Shown here: piece by piece, positions 56,393 through 64,000 of the stretch
Layout: each line of letters starts with the position of its first letter
Position numbering within the stretch: position 1 is the first letter of the stretch
The notes under the pieces: generated by a model
What the model saw: only the letters and a program-made list of their open reading frames with translations
Databases searched by the model: none
Told to the model about the DNA's origin: nothing
Made by a program: the position numbers and the translations under genes
Assembly (NCBI GenBank): GCA_025655595.1
Contig: JAHXIO010000001.1
Span: 496,001-560,000 of the forward strand
DNA: 64,000 bases
Reading direction: 5' to 3'
Origin: Candidatus Thiodiazotropha sp. (ex Monitilora ramsayi)
GTDB taxonomy: Bacteria > Pseudomonadota > Gammaproteobacteria > Chromatiales > Chromatiaceae

Positions 56393-56421
56393 TCAGACAC
56401 GGCGGTCGGACGGGTGTCTGA
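56393..56421 (+). terminator. hairpin downstream of clpB
   Basis: An 8-base-pair stem (TCAGACAC with GTGTCTGA) encloses a 13-base loop (GGCGGTCGGACGG). It lies about 48 bases after the clpB stop. No U tract follows, so factor-independent termination is doubtful. Confidence 0.35.
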
Positions 56422-56470
56422 CAGGAGCAACGCAATATGACAGGAATGTTGACGTATTCAAGCCAGCTGC

Positions 56471-56494
56471 AGGGTGGGGCCCCAGCCCCACCCT
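56471..56494. repeat. GC-rich palindrome of REP type
   Basis: A 10-base-pair perfect palindrome (AGGGTGGGGC with GCCCCACCCT, loop CCCA) stands between converging clpB and coaE. It has no U tract. Sequences of the form TAGGGTGGGGC...GCCCCACC are often dispersed, REP-like extragenic palindromes in Gammaproteobacteria. No second copy is seen in this window, so its repeat nature is inferred. Confidence 0.5.
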
Positions 56495-56593
56495 ACCATC
56501 CGATCTCATGGCCTATTGGTACGACAAGGCCGTATCCTACGATTTGTACGAGTCAAACCCACACGGATCGTTTGCTGACGATTCTCAGCTGAC

Positions 56594-57199
56594 TCACTCT
56601 CTATCTTTTGAAGCAAGCGCCAGATAGCGCCGATGCATCCGCTCGGTGGCCTCGATCAACTCCGACAAATTGCCATTATTCTCGATCACGTCATCGGCCC
56701 CGCTCAGGCGTGTTTCGCGATCGACCTGGGCGGCGAGAATCTGCCGGATCTGCTCCTCACTCAGGGCGTCGCGGGCAGTGACTCTTGCGATTTGTTGGGA
56801 TTCCTCGCAGTCTACAACCAGCACTCGGTCGGCGAGGTCGTGCTGACCGGTCTCAAAAAGCAGAGGGATCACCAGTACCGCATAGGGCGCTGTCTGTTGT
56901 CGTAGCCAGTTATTCATGGCTTGCCGGATACGTGGGTGAAGAATAGCCTCCAGGCATTGTCGCTTTTCCACGTTGTCAAAGACGATCTCACGCAGAGCCG
57001 CCCGATCCAGTTTTCCCTCCGCATCGACCAGATGCTTGCCGAATGCTGCCTGGATCTCTCCCAATGCCGGTGATCCGGGCTCCACCATCCGGTGGGCCAG
57101 CCGGTCAGCATCGATCACTGGTATACCAAGGGTTTCCAAATGATGGGAGACAGCACTCTTGCCACTGCCGATCCCCCCCGTGAGGGCGATCACCAGCAT
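56594..57199 (-). CDS. coaE: Dephospho-CoA kinase
   Basis: CoaE adds the 3'-phosphate in the last step of coenzyme A synthesis. The ATG at 57199 gives 201 residues, beginning MLVIALTGGIGSGKSAVSHH with the P loop GGIGSGKS. Further family segments are VIDADRLAHRMVEPGSPAL and VIPLLFETGQHDLADRVLVV. It starts within the stop of pilD (TGATG overlap), the usual pilD-coaE coupling in Gammaproteobacteria. It converges on clpB. Confidence 0.97.
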   Translation of the reverse strand: MLVIALTGGIGSGKSAVSHHLETLGIPVIDADRLAHRMVEPGSPALGEIQAAFGKHLVDAEGKLDRAALREIVFDNVEKRQCLEAILHPRIRQAMNNWLRQQTAPYAVLVIPLLFETGQHDLADRVLVVDCEESQQIARVTARDALSEEQIRQILAAQVDRETRLSGADDVIENNGNLSELIEATERMHRRYLALASKDRE

Positions 57200-58071
57200 C
57201 AGATCAGCCCGGACCAGCGTAGGTAGGCTTGATTGATCTGTTCGCCCCACATCAGGCTGATCCAGCCGGCGGCTGCCAGGTAGGGGCCGAAGGGGATAGG
57301 GATATTTCTGTCTCGTCCCCTCAACACAATTAATGAGACACCGACAATCGCACCGACGAGAGCGGACAGCAGAATAATCTGGGGCAAATATTGCCACCCC
57401 AGCCAAGCACCGAGCATGGCAAGGAGTTTAAAGTCGCCATATCCCATCCCCTCCTTACCCGTTAAGCGCTTAAACAGCTGATAAACACTCCAAAGCGAGA
57501 GATAACCGGCTGCCGCACCCAGTATGGCGGATTCGGTATCGGTAAAGAGCGCCGTCATGCTGATCAATAGACCGAGCCAAAGAAAGGGCAGGGTGATGTT
57601 GTCGGGTAGAAGTTGTGTATCGAAGTCGATCATGCTTAAGGCAATTAGCGCCCAAGTTAACAGCAAGGCTCCCAGCATGGCCCAATTGAGGCCGAAATGT
57701 AGCGCAATGGCTAAAGAGAGCAGGCCTGTAACGGCTTCGATTATGGGATAACGAGGGCTGATTGTTTTACCGCATTCCGAACAGCGGCCCTTTAATAACA
57801 GCCAGCTGAGTACTGGAATATTTTCCCATGGCCTGATTTTATGTTTGCAGTTGGGGCAATGAGAGGACGGTCGGTTTAGATTGAATGGGGCCTCGCCCGA
57901 AACATTGTCTTGCCCCAGGTGTTCACGACAATCCCTTGTCCACTGGGCTTCCATCATTATCGGCAGGCGGTAGATGACGACATTGAGAAAGCTGCCTACG
58001 GAAAGCCCCGTCAGGCAGATGAACAGCAGAAATAGCCAACTGTTTTGTTGTAGAAAGTCGAGTAGCGCCAA
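57199..58071 (-). CDS. pilD: Prepilin peptidase / N-methyltransferase
   Basis: PilD cleaves the leader of type IV prepilins and methylates the new N-terminus. The 290-residue membrane protein has the zinc cysteines C72, C75, C97 and C100 and the two catalytic aspartates in MIDFD (D149) and GYGDF (D213). About seven hydrophobic helices follow the cytoplasmic N-terminal domain. It lies 15 bases after pilC and overlaps coaE. The pilin genes it would process are at 62865-63912. Confidence 0.97.
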   Translation of the reverse strand: MALLDFLQQNSWLFLLFICLTGLSVGSFLNVVIYRLPIMMEAQWTRDCREHLGQDNVSGEAPFNLNRPSSHCPNCKHKIRPWENIPVLSWLLLKGRCSECGKTISPRYPIIEAVTGLLSLAIALHFGLNWAMLGALLLTWALIALSMIDFDTQLLPDNITLPFLWLGLLISMTALFTDTESAILGAAAGYLSLWSVYQLFKRLTGKEGMGYGDFKLLAMLGAWLGWQYLPQIILLSALVGAIVGVSLIVLRGRDRNIPIPFGPYLAAAGWISLMWGEQINQAYLRWSGLI

Positions 58072-58086
58072 GATGCTGGAACCGCG

Positions 58087-59325
58087 TTAGCCCATGACGG
58101 CCTTGCCCATACTGAATATAGGCAGATACATTGCGACAACAAGACCACCGATCAATGTGCCCAAAATGACCATGATAAGAGGCTCAAGCAGACTGCTCAT
58201 GGCGTCGACGGCATTGTCAACCTGCTCTTCGTAGAAATCTGCCACCTTAGTCAACATGTCGTCCAATGAACCGGACTCTTCACCAATGGAGACCATCTGT
58301 ATAACCATGTTGGGGAATAGGTTGCGCTGCTTCATGGAGAGTTGCAGCGACTGGCCGGTAGCGACATCTTCTCTCATGCGTAACACGGCATCACTATAGA
58401 TGACATTTCCCGTTGCACCGGAGACTGAGTCCAGTGCTTCCACCAGGGGTACGCCAGCAGCGGACATGGTGGCCAGAGTTCGTGCGAAGCGGGCGATTGC
58501 AGCCTTGTGCATAATCGGGCCGATCACCGGGATTTTCAGCAGTATTCGATCGAGGGTCTGGCGGAATTTTCTCGATCGCTTCCAGAACCCGGTAAGTGTG
58601 TAACCCGCAAGAATAGTTGCGCCGAGAATCGCCCACCACCAGTCCTGCACAAAACGCGAAATTGAAATCACGACTCGGGTGAAGGCAGGCAAGTCAGCAC
58701 CAAACCCCTTGAACAACTGTTCGAATTGGGGAATAACAAAGATCATTATGATGGCGGTGACGATAATTGCGACGATGACGACCGCTGCCGGGTAGAACAT
58801 CGCCTTCTTGATTTTTCCTTTTATCGACTCTGTTTTCTCTTTGTACAGTGCGATTTTATGCAGCAGTGATTCGAGCACGCCCGCATGTTCTCCCGCCCTG
58901 ACAAGGTTGACGAACAGGTCATCGAAATGTAGGGGATGTTTTCTCAGGGAATCAGCCAGGGATGTGCCCCCCTCCACATCCGATTTGATGGTCAGGATCA
59001 GTTCCATCATCGAGGGATTCTCGTGTCCCCTCCCCACAATATCGAAGGCCTGTACCATGGGGACGCCGGCGCTCATCATGGTCGCGAGCTGGCGGCTGAA
59101 GACGGCGATATCCCCCGTGGTGATCTTCTTCTTTCTGTTGCTGAAGATCGATGTGGCTTTCTTTCTAATCTTCAGGGGGTTGATGCCCTGACGACGGAGG
59201 TCCGCGCGTACCATGGCGATATTTGTAGCACGGCTCTCTCCTGACATTCTTGAGCCTTTCTTATCAGTACCTTCCCAGGTATACAAATTGGATTTCGGTT
59301 GGTGTTTTTTCGGTGGAGGTGCCAT
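58087..59325 (-). CDS. pilC: Type IV pilus inner-membrane platform protein
   Basis: PilC is the polytopic platform on which the pilus assembles. The 412 residues contain two T2SSF repeats (about 75-200 and 280-402: FSRQLATMMSAGVPMVQAFD and FARTLATMSAAGVPLVEALD) with three or more membrane helices. It starts at ATG 59325, three bases after the pilB stop, and precedes pilD by 15 bases in the standard pilBCD order. Confidence 0.97.
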   Translation of the reverse strand: MAPPPKKHQPKSNLYTWEGTDKKGSRMSGESRATNIAMVRADLRRQGINPLKIRKKATSIFSNRKKKITTGDIAVFSRQLATMMSAGVPMVQAFDIVGRGHENPSMMELILTIKSDVEGGTSLADSLRKHPLHFDDLFVNLVRAGEHAGVLESLLHKIALYKEKTESIKGKIKKAMFYPAAVVIVAIIVTAIIMIFVIPQFEQLFKGFGADLPAFTRVVISISRFVQDWWWAILGATILAGYTLTGFWKRSRKFRQTLDRILLKIPVIGPIMHKAAIARFARTLATMSAAGVPLVEALDSVSGATGNVIYSDAVLRMREDVATGQSLQLSMKQRNLFPNMVIQMVSIGEESGSLDDMLTKVADFYEEQVDNAVDAMSSLLEPLIMVILGTLIGGLVVAMYLPIFSMGKAVMG

Positions 59326-59328
59326 GGG

Positions 59329-61041
59329 CTAGTCCTTGGTTACCCGGTTGAGTTCTTTGAGACTGGTAATGCCTTGCATGACTTTGCGTAGTCCCGATTT
59401 CCTGAGATTGAAGACCCCTTCATTCTCAGCCTGCTCTTCCAGTTGCAGCGAAGTCCCCCCCTCCATGATGATCTTGCCCATTGCCTCGGAGACCGGCATC
59501 ACCTGAAATATACCAACACGACCTTTGTATCCGTTGGTACACAGGTCACATCCCACGGGTTTGTAGATTGTAAATCCCGAGGCGATATCGCTCTCGGTGA
59601 AACCCTCTTCCAGCAAGGCCTCTTTGGGGAGGTCGTCGGGAGCCTTGCAATGTTCACACAGGCGTCTGGCAAGACGTTGCGCCATGATCAGCAGGACTGA
59701 CGAAGCAATATTGAATGGCGGGATTCCCATATTCGCCATTCGGGTCAGCGTCTGGGGGGCGTCATTGGTGTGGAGTGTGGATAGAACCAGGTGCCCGGTC
59801 TGGGCGGCCTTGACCGCGATCTCTGCGGTTTCCAGGTCTCGGATCTCGCCGACCATCACGATGTCGGGGTCCTGTCGCAGGAATGCACGAAGCGCTTCCG
59901 CAAATGTCAGCCCGGTCTTGGGGTTAGTGTTGACCTGGTTGATGCCGGCAACCTGGATCTCAACAGGGTCTTCGGCGGTGGAGATATTGACCTCGGGTTT
60001 GTTCAGCATATTGAGGGCGGTGTAGAGACTGACGGTCTTACCGCTACCGGTTGGCCCGGTAACCAATACCATGCCGTAGGGTTTGTTGATGGCTTCCTGA
60101 AAGGCTTTTCGCTGCTCCTCTTCAAATCCCAGCGCCTCTATACCCAGTTGGGCACTGGTTGGGTCGAGGATACGCAGTACGATCTTTTCCCCGTAGAGTG
60201 TCGGGCAGGTGTTGACACGAAAATCGATGGAGCGGGATTTCGAGAGCTTCATTTTGATGCGCCCGTCCTGTGGTACGCGCCGCTCGGCGATATTCATCCG
60301 CGACATGACCTTGATTCGGCTCGAGAGGCGATTGGCCAGATTGGAGGGCGGGTTGGCCACCTCATGCAACATGCCGTCCTGTCGATAGCGGATTCGGTAG
60401 GTGTGCTCATAGGGCTCGAAGTGGACATCAGAGACCCCCTGGTTGATCGCGTCGAGCAGGATCTTATTGATGTAGCGCACGACGGGCGCTTCATCCACAT
60501 CCAGATTTGCATCGTCACCGGCCTGGTCTTCGTCTCCTGTCGAGATATCAAGATTATCCAGGTCGGCATCAAGCAGCTCGTCCATGCTGCCTTCCTGATC
60601 CTCCATGACCTTTTCGATCATTTTGGTGAGTTTCTCTTCCTCGACCAGGATGGCTTCGGATGCCAATCCGGTGCTGAATCTGATCTCATCCAAACCCTGA
60701 TGGTTGGTGGGGTCGGATACGGCGAGAAAAAGACGGTTGCCGCGCTTGAATATGGGGAGTGTGTGGTGGGTGCGAACCAACTTTTCCGCCACCAGTTCGC
60801 GGGGTATTACATCCAGGTCGATTACGTCCAGGTCAAAAATGGGTACGCCAAATCCACGTGATGCGGACAGTGCGATATCGAGGCTTTCGAGAAGATTGTT
60901 TTCAACGAGATAGGTGACAAAGGGTGTTTTTTTCTTGAGTGACGCCTCAAACGCCTTCTCGGCCTGGTCTTCCGATATTAAGTTGTCCTGAATCAGACAG
61001 CGGGCTAAACCGCTAAGATTCAGTTGAGGTTTAGTCACCAT
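59329..61041 (-). CDS. pilB: Type IV pilus assembly ATPase
   Basis: PilB powers pilus extension. The 570 residues have an N-terminal MshEN-type domain that can bind cyclic-di-GMP in relatives. The Walker A motif is GPTGSGKT (329-336), the Walker B region is RQDPDIVMVGEIRDLETAEI, and a tetracysteine zinc site lies near the C-terminus (CEHCKAP and CDLCTNGYKGR). It opens the pilBCD-coaE operon. A 350-base gap with no clear gene lies upstream. Confidence 0.97.
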   Translation of the reverse strand: MVTKPQLNLSGLARCLIQDNLISEDQAEKAFEASLKKKTPFVTYLVENNLLESLDIALSASRGFGVPIFDLDVIDLDVIPRELVAEKLVRTHHTLPIFKRGNRLFLAVSDPTNHQGLDEIRFSTGLASEAILVEEEKLTKMIEKVMEDQEGSMDELLDADLDNLDISTGDEDQAGDDANLDVDEAPVVRYINKILLDAINQGVSDVHFEPYEHTYRIRYRQDGMLHEVANPPSNLANRLSSRIKVMSRMNIAERRVPQDGRIKMKLSKSRSIDFRVNTCPTLYGEKIVLRILDPTSAQLGIEALGFEEEQRKAFQEAINKPYGMVLVTGPTGSGKTVSLYTALNMLNKPEVNISTAEDPVEIQVAGINQVNTNPKTGLTFAEALRAFLRQDPDIVMVGEIRDLETAEIAVKAAQTGHLVLSTLHTNDAPQTLTRMANMGIPPFNIASSVLLIMAQRLARRLCEHCKAPDDLPKEALLEEGFTESDIASGFTIYKPVGCDLCTNGYKGRVGIFQVMPVSEAMGKIIMEGGTSLQLEEQAENEGVFNLRKSGLRKVMQGITSLKELNRVTKD

Positions 61042-61392
61042 CAGCGGGTCCTGAATTATATATCCAGCCGATATTTTGCTGGAATTTTACCCAACGGAAA
61101 TTCATCATCGCAAGCTGTAGATAATTTGTAAATTCAATCGAGTTCACATTATAAGAATCAATAGGATACAGGCTGAAATACTAGCAGATTATCATGGCGC
61201 GTGCTCCAGTAACACTGACGAATATCGGCACAATATCTGTTTTCTTTACTTTTTTGGGCCTGGTTACTGCGATTCTGCTGATATGAATTCGTGCATCGCT
61301 GATGCATTTTTCACAAAGATCAATTCTCTGTAGCGATTGGATAGCGAGAGATATTAGATAAACTGAATATCCTTGATTTCGTAGCAAAGGTG
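61042..61392. other. 351-base intergenic region between pilB and the ligase gene
   Basis: This AT-rich gap should contain the pilB promoter on the minus strand. A 6-base-pair stem TCCAGC/GCTGGA lies around 61063-61082. A 30-codon plus-strand frame at 61194-61286 encodes a possible membrane helix (TISVFFTFLGLVTAILLI) but has no ribosome site. A 76-codon minus-strand frame overlaps the ligase gene and looks non-coding. I annotate no gene here. Confidence 0.45.
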
Positions 61393-62802
61393 CTAAGGTC
61401 GTGATATCCACCCTTGCTGCCAGAATCGAGGGTGTAGCGTGGTATGCCCATTCTCTGAATGCGTGACGATCCAGACAAATTCGTCTCTACTTAAATGCAG
61501 TACTTCGGGAAAGAGAACGGAGGTGAAACGAATCAGTATTAGAAGTACAGCGGCGACCAGAAGCCACTGCGGTTTGTTTTTTGGTTGGGAAAGACGCGCA
61601 TTCACACTGCACTTCTGATGCATCCCCAGCATGAGCCCAACGACGAGGCACATGGTGACCTGGCTGATCGGCATCACGATGGTCCCGCTGACGAGTGAAT
61701 AGATTGCGCCACAGAGCAGAGAGTATGTTAATGCGATTTCAATGGGGGTTGCGCTCGTCATACACTTTCTAATCCAGGACACGAACCCCCAAAAAAACAG
61801 AGATAGCATGATGAGCGCGGCAGGTAATCCCCATTCAGCTGCAATTTGCAACAGGCTATTGTGAGGGTGGGCGCCGAGGCCGTTATAGTGGTTGGCGTAG
61901 TGGATTGGGCCGACGCCGAGTATGGGGCTGTCTATGATGTAAGCAAATGCTTCATGCCATAATATGGCCCTGACATTGACGCTATCGCCGATGTGTGTGA
62001 GATAGCTGCTTTCATTCGATATCAGACTAAAACAGAGATAGAACCCTAGACCCAATAATAATACCTTGCCTTGAATCGATATCCATAATCTGAATTGCTT
62101 TCCACTAAGCAGCAGTGCCAGTAGCAATCCACTGACTATGAGGCTGATGGCCAACCCTTTGGCACTGTTGAAAAACGCAATACTCCACCACAAACCGGCT
62201 GCCAGATGAATTAGGTATCGATAGACAGTGTTGAGTTTTGAACCGAAAAACAGCGGTAGTGAAACCAGTGGTAGTGTCCACGCCTGGAGTTGTGCAAGCT
62301 GCCTGACATTCGATAAGCCGGGTGAAAAAGTGTTGTTACTGAATGGGAAGAGCACATTGACGTGAAAAATCACAGAGTAGGTAGCAATCGCAAAAAAAAG
62401 TATCGCTATGAGTTTTGATGTGATCGACTCTTTCCTGTGATTGACCTCAGTCGCAATGATAAGAGTCAGGAAAAACAGTAATGCGAATAGGCCTGTTTCC
62501 AGGAACGCATAACGGGGCAGCTTGGAAGATAGTGTGGATGCGACCCCCATCCCGAAAAAGAGAATAATACCGAGACGCCCTAATTCAGGAAGTGATCCGA
62601 AGACATCAGTCCACTGGTGCTGCAATCTCCTTGATAACAACAGTGTCAACAAGGCACCGCTTATGAGACATATCTCAGCGATTCTGTGAATGTTGAATAT
62701 GGAGTAATCTATGCCTGTGAGTACCCAGAAAGGAGATAGGGTGAATAGCGCAAAAAAGAGTGCGATCAGAATAAGAAGGCGACTGCCGGTATCTCTCAAC
62801 AT
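61393..62802 (-). CDS. O-antigen-ligase-family membrane protein (possible pilin glycosyltransferase)
   Basis: The 469-residue protein has about ten to twelve hydrophobic helices and a Wzy_C/O-antigen ligase signature in its large periplasmic loop (GLGAHPHNSLLQIAAEWG). This family includes WaaL O-antigen ligases and PglL/TfpO enzymes that attach glycans to pilins. Its place directly downstream of two pilin genes on the same strand favours a pilin O-oligosaccharyltransferase. WaaL or Wzy cannot be excluded from sequence alone. Confidence 0.8.
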   Translation of the reverse strand: MLRDTGSRLLILIALFFALFTLSPFWVLTGIDYSIFNIHRIAEICLISGALLTLLLSRRLQHQWTDVFGSLPELGRLGIILFFGMGVASTLSSKLPRYAFLETGLFALLFFLTLIIATEVNHRKESITSKLIAILFFAIATYSVIFHVNVLFPFSNNTFSPGLSNVRQLAQLQAWTLPLVSLPLFFGSKLNTVYRYLIHLAAGLWWSIAFFNSAKGLAISLIVSGLLLALLLSGKQFRLWISIQGKVLLLGLGFYLCFSLISNESSYLTHIGDSVNVRAILWHEAFAYIIDSPILGVGPIHYANHYNGLGAHPHNSLLQIAAEWGLPAALIMLSLFFWGFVSWIRKCMTSATPIEIALTYSLLCGAIYSLVSGTIVMPISQVTMCLVVGLMLGMHQKCSVNARLSQPKNKPQWLLVAAVLLILIRFTSVLFPEVLHLSRDEFVWIVTHSENGHTTLHPRFWQQGWISRP

Positions 62803-62864
62803 GACCCGATGCGGTTTTTCAGGCTAGGTGCAGGAACGCCACCGGCAACCCTACAGGTTGAATA

Positions 62865-63314
62865 TCATGGACAGGAGAAGGTGCCTTGTGCCTGGTTTCT
62901 GTTGCAGGTGACAGTTGCGGCTGCGTCTTGGATATGAGTGACAGTTACGGTGTAGCAGGTGGTGATTGCGCACCCTCCCGCAGCGGCTGAGACGCTATAA
63001 TTATACATGTCACCGTCACCATCCGGATGCCAGCCGATATTGGCATCCAGCGTCTGCGCGCCACCAGGGATCCAATCGCCTGTGGCATAGGTGCCGTTTT
63101 CCAAAAAGAAATCCTCAAGCGCCAATCTCAACGGCTCAACGTTTATTCTGGCACTACTGATTCGACTCTCTTCCACATAGCCGATATAGGCCGGTATGGC
63201 GATCACGGAAATGATCGATAATACGGCCAAAGCAATCATCATTTCCACGAGTGTGAAACCATTCGATGTTTTCGAATAATGATTGGTGGATGTAGATGTG
63301 GCTAAGCGTTTCAT
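62865..63314 (-). CDS. Type IV pilin-like protein (minor pilin)
   Basis: The 149-residue prepilin has a long 19-residue leader ending in SNG, then FTLVEMMIALAVLSIISVIA with the glutamate at position 5 of the mature form. The C-terminal part has CAITTC and a further cysteine pair (VTCN, TFSCP), forming likely disulfides. It resembles PilE-type minor pilins. It lies 106 bases after the major-pilin-like gene, with a strong hairpin between, and 62 bases before the ligase gene. Confidence 0.93.
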   Translation of the reverse strand: MKRLATSTSTNHYSKTSNGFTLVEMMIALAVLSIISVIAIPAYIGYVEESRISSARINVEPLRLALEDFFLENGTYATGDWIPGGAQTLDANIGWHPDGDGDMYNYSVSAAAGGCAITTCYTVTVTHIQDAAATVTCNRNQAQGTFSCP

Positions 63315-63363
63315 AACTTCATCCAGAATATTCTAATGGAAAGGGCAATCCTAAAATGCGACG

Positions 63364-63392
63364 AAGGTGACGGGAGTGATTCCCGTCACCTT
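63364..63392 (-). terminator. strong hairpin between the two pilin genes
   Basis: A 12-base-pair perfect stem (AAGGTGACGGGA with TCCCGTCACCTT) has a 5-base loop and lies 29 bases after the stop of the upstream pilin gene on the minus strand. A short U-rich run (CATTTT) follows several bases later. It probably ends or thins transcription, giving much more of the first pilin than the genes after it. Confidence 0.6.
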
Positions 63393-63420
63393 GACTTCCC
63401 CAGGTTACAGCGGTTAGGGA

Positions 63421-63912
63421 TTATGAACTATAAGTTACTGTGCTTGTGCTAGTTACAGTAGCATCATTGGCGGTTAAGTCTGAGTCGTCTGTCAGTGCGC
63501 CATTGCCGTCAGCATCGTAGTCAGGAAGCGCGATAATCACTGTTGGGTTACCTGCAGCATCAACACCCACTGACACACCAATACGGCCACCGGCGGTTCC
63601 TGCAGCGGCATCAACAAACTGATTGTTGCCATCAGGAGCGTTATTGCCATCGGGGTTAAAGATGGCAATCCAGTCAGCAGCGGCCATAGCATTGCCAGCA
63701 TTATAATTACCGCCACGAGACATAACTGTCTGACGCTTGGCCATCTCAGACTTGGCGGCACTGGTGGCTTCCGTCCATGCGGTGTTGATGCGTGTGGCAT
63801 TGGCCTCAGCAATGTAGCCGTTGTAGGCCGGGATGGCGATAGCGGCCAGGATAGCGATGATCGCGACAACGATCATCAGTTCGATAAGGGTAAAACCAGC
63901 TTGTTTTTTCAT
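63421..63912 (-). CDS. pilA: Type IV pilin (probable major pilin)
   Basis: The 163-residue prepilin has a short leader MKKQAG, then [20 protein letters not shown] with the conserved E5. The PilD cleavage and methylation site is thus clear. The later region is rich in glycine, alanine and asparagine and lacks the usual cysteine pair; the C-terminus is threonine- and serine-rich ([14 protein letters not shown]), a possible glycan target. The ATG has TGGAGCG upstream. A strong hairpin lies downstream. The promoter lies at or beyond the window end. Confidence 0.93.
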   Translation of the reverse strand: MKKQAGFTLIELMIVVAIIAILAAIAIPAYNGYIAEANATRINTAWTEATSAAKSEMAKRQTVMSRGGNYNAGNAMAAADWIAIFNPDGNNAPDGNNQFVDAAAGTAGGRIGVSVGVDAAGNPTVIIALPDYDADGNGALTDDSDLTANDATVTSTSTVTYSS

Positions 63913-64000
63913 CAGTTAACGCTCCATTTTTGGGTTGGTGCATGGGTTATCGGTGTCATTTTCCGAAACTTTAGCCCGAGTTTTCACGGGGTTAACCAAG

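Noticed and set aside
59791-60861. 356-codon open frame on the plus strand across pilB
   Set aside because: pilB on the other strand has all ATPase motifs in order; this frame has no recognisable domain or ribosome site.
61194-61286. 30-codon plus-strand frame with a hydrophobic helix
   Set aside because: No ribosome site and AT-rich surroundings make a chance hydrophobic frame likely. It remains possible only if conserved in relatives.
61181-61411. 76-codon minus-strand frame upstream of pilB
   Set aside because: It overlaps the end of the ligase gene, lacks a ribosome site and shows no protein-like pattern.
63913-64000. sigma54 promoter for pilA, as in Pseudomonas
   Set aside because: A TGACAC and an ATGCA occur upstream of the gene on its strand, but the spacing is about four bases too long and the GG of the -24 element is missing.

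Overview
The window is chromosomal DNA from a gammaproteobacterium. The ribosomal-protein order, the E. coli-like sequence of RpoB, EF-Tu and S12, and the neighbouring AmpD/AmpE, ClpB, PurE/PurK and PilB/C/D genes all point there. A DsrC/TusE-family sulfur-relay protein and an orphan b-type cytochrome fit a sulfur-oxidising lineage (Chromatiales-like or a related free-living or symbiotic sulfur oxidiser). That lineage is inference from gene content. No rRNA, tRNA, CRISPR array, insertion sequence or prophage was seen.

Bases 1-25365 form one long plus-strand block of information-processing genes: the end of rpoB, rpoC, the str operon (rpsL, rpsG, fusA, tuf), then S10, spc and alpha operon genes up to rplQ, closed by a strong intrinsic terminator. 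Only 6 bases separate tuf from rpsJ, so the S10 genes appear joined to the str transcript. Good sigma70-type promoters can be read before rpsL, at the end of rpsN (before rpsH) and before rpsM. The first two are each followed at once by a GC-rich hairpin.

Bases 25456-31444 hold a minus-strand cytochrome b gene, a plus-strand SpoU-type methyltransferase gene, and a tightly coupled minus-strand operon. That operon has two DUF1538 membrane proteins (UmpA/UmpB-like), a PII-like protein, a CBS-pair protein, AmpD, an AmpE-like protein, a histidine phosphatase, and perhaps a 27-residue membrane peptide. It joins a presumed ion transporter, two small ligand-sensing proteins and cell-wall recycling.

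Bases 31881-40952 are mixed: DUF1631, FKBP-nadC, a tiny flagellar-rod-like protein, an EgtB-like protein that lacks its iron ligands, a single-cysteine DsrC/TusE protein, a HugZ-like flavin-binding protein, a thiamine-binding MTH1187 protein, MscS, and an OmpA-family protein with three thrombospondin type 3 repeats. Bases 41082-45990 encode a three-gene signalling set: an OmpR-type regulator, a LysM/FecR secreted protein and a CHASE2 histidine kinase.

Bases 46075-56345 carry ilvD, a small lipoprotein, a Crp/Fnr regulator, purK-purE, a minus-strand GGDEF/EAL protein and clpB. clpB lies behind a near-consensus sigma32 heat-shock promoter. From 56594 to 63912 the minus strand carries type IV pilus genes: coaE, pilD, pilC, pilB, an O-antigen-ligase-like gene and two pilin genes separated by a hairpin.
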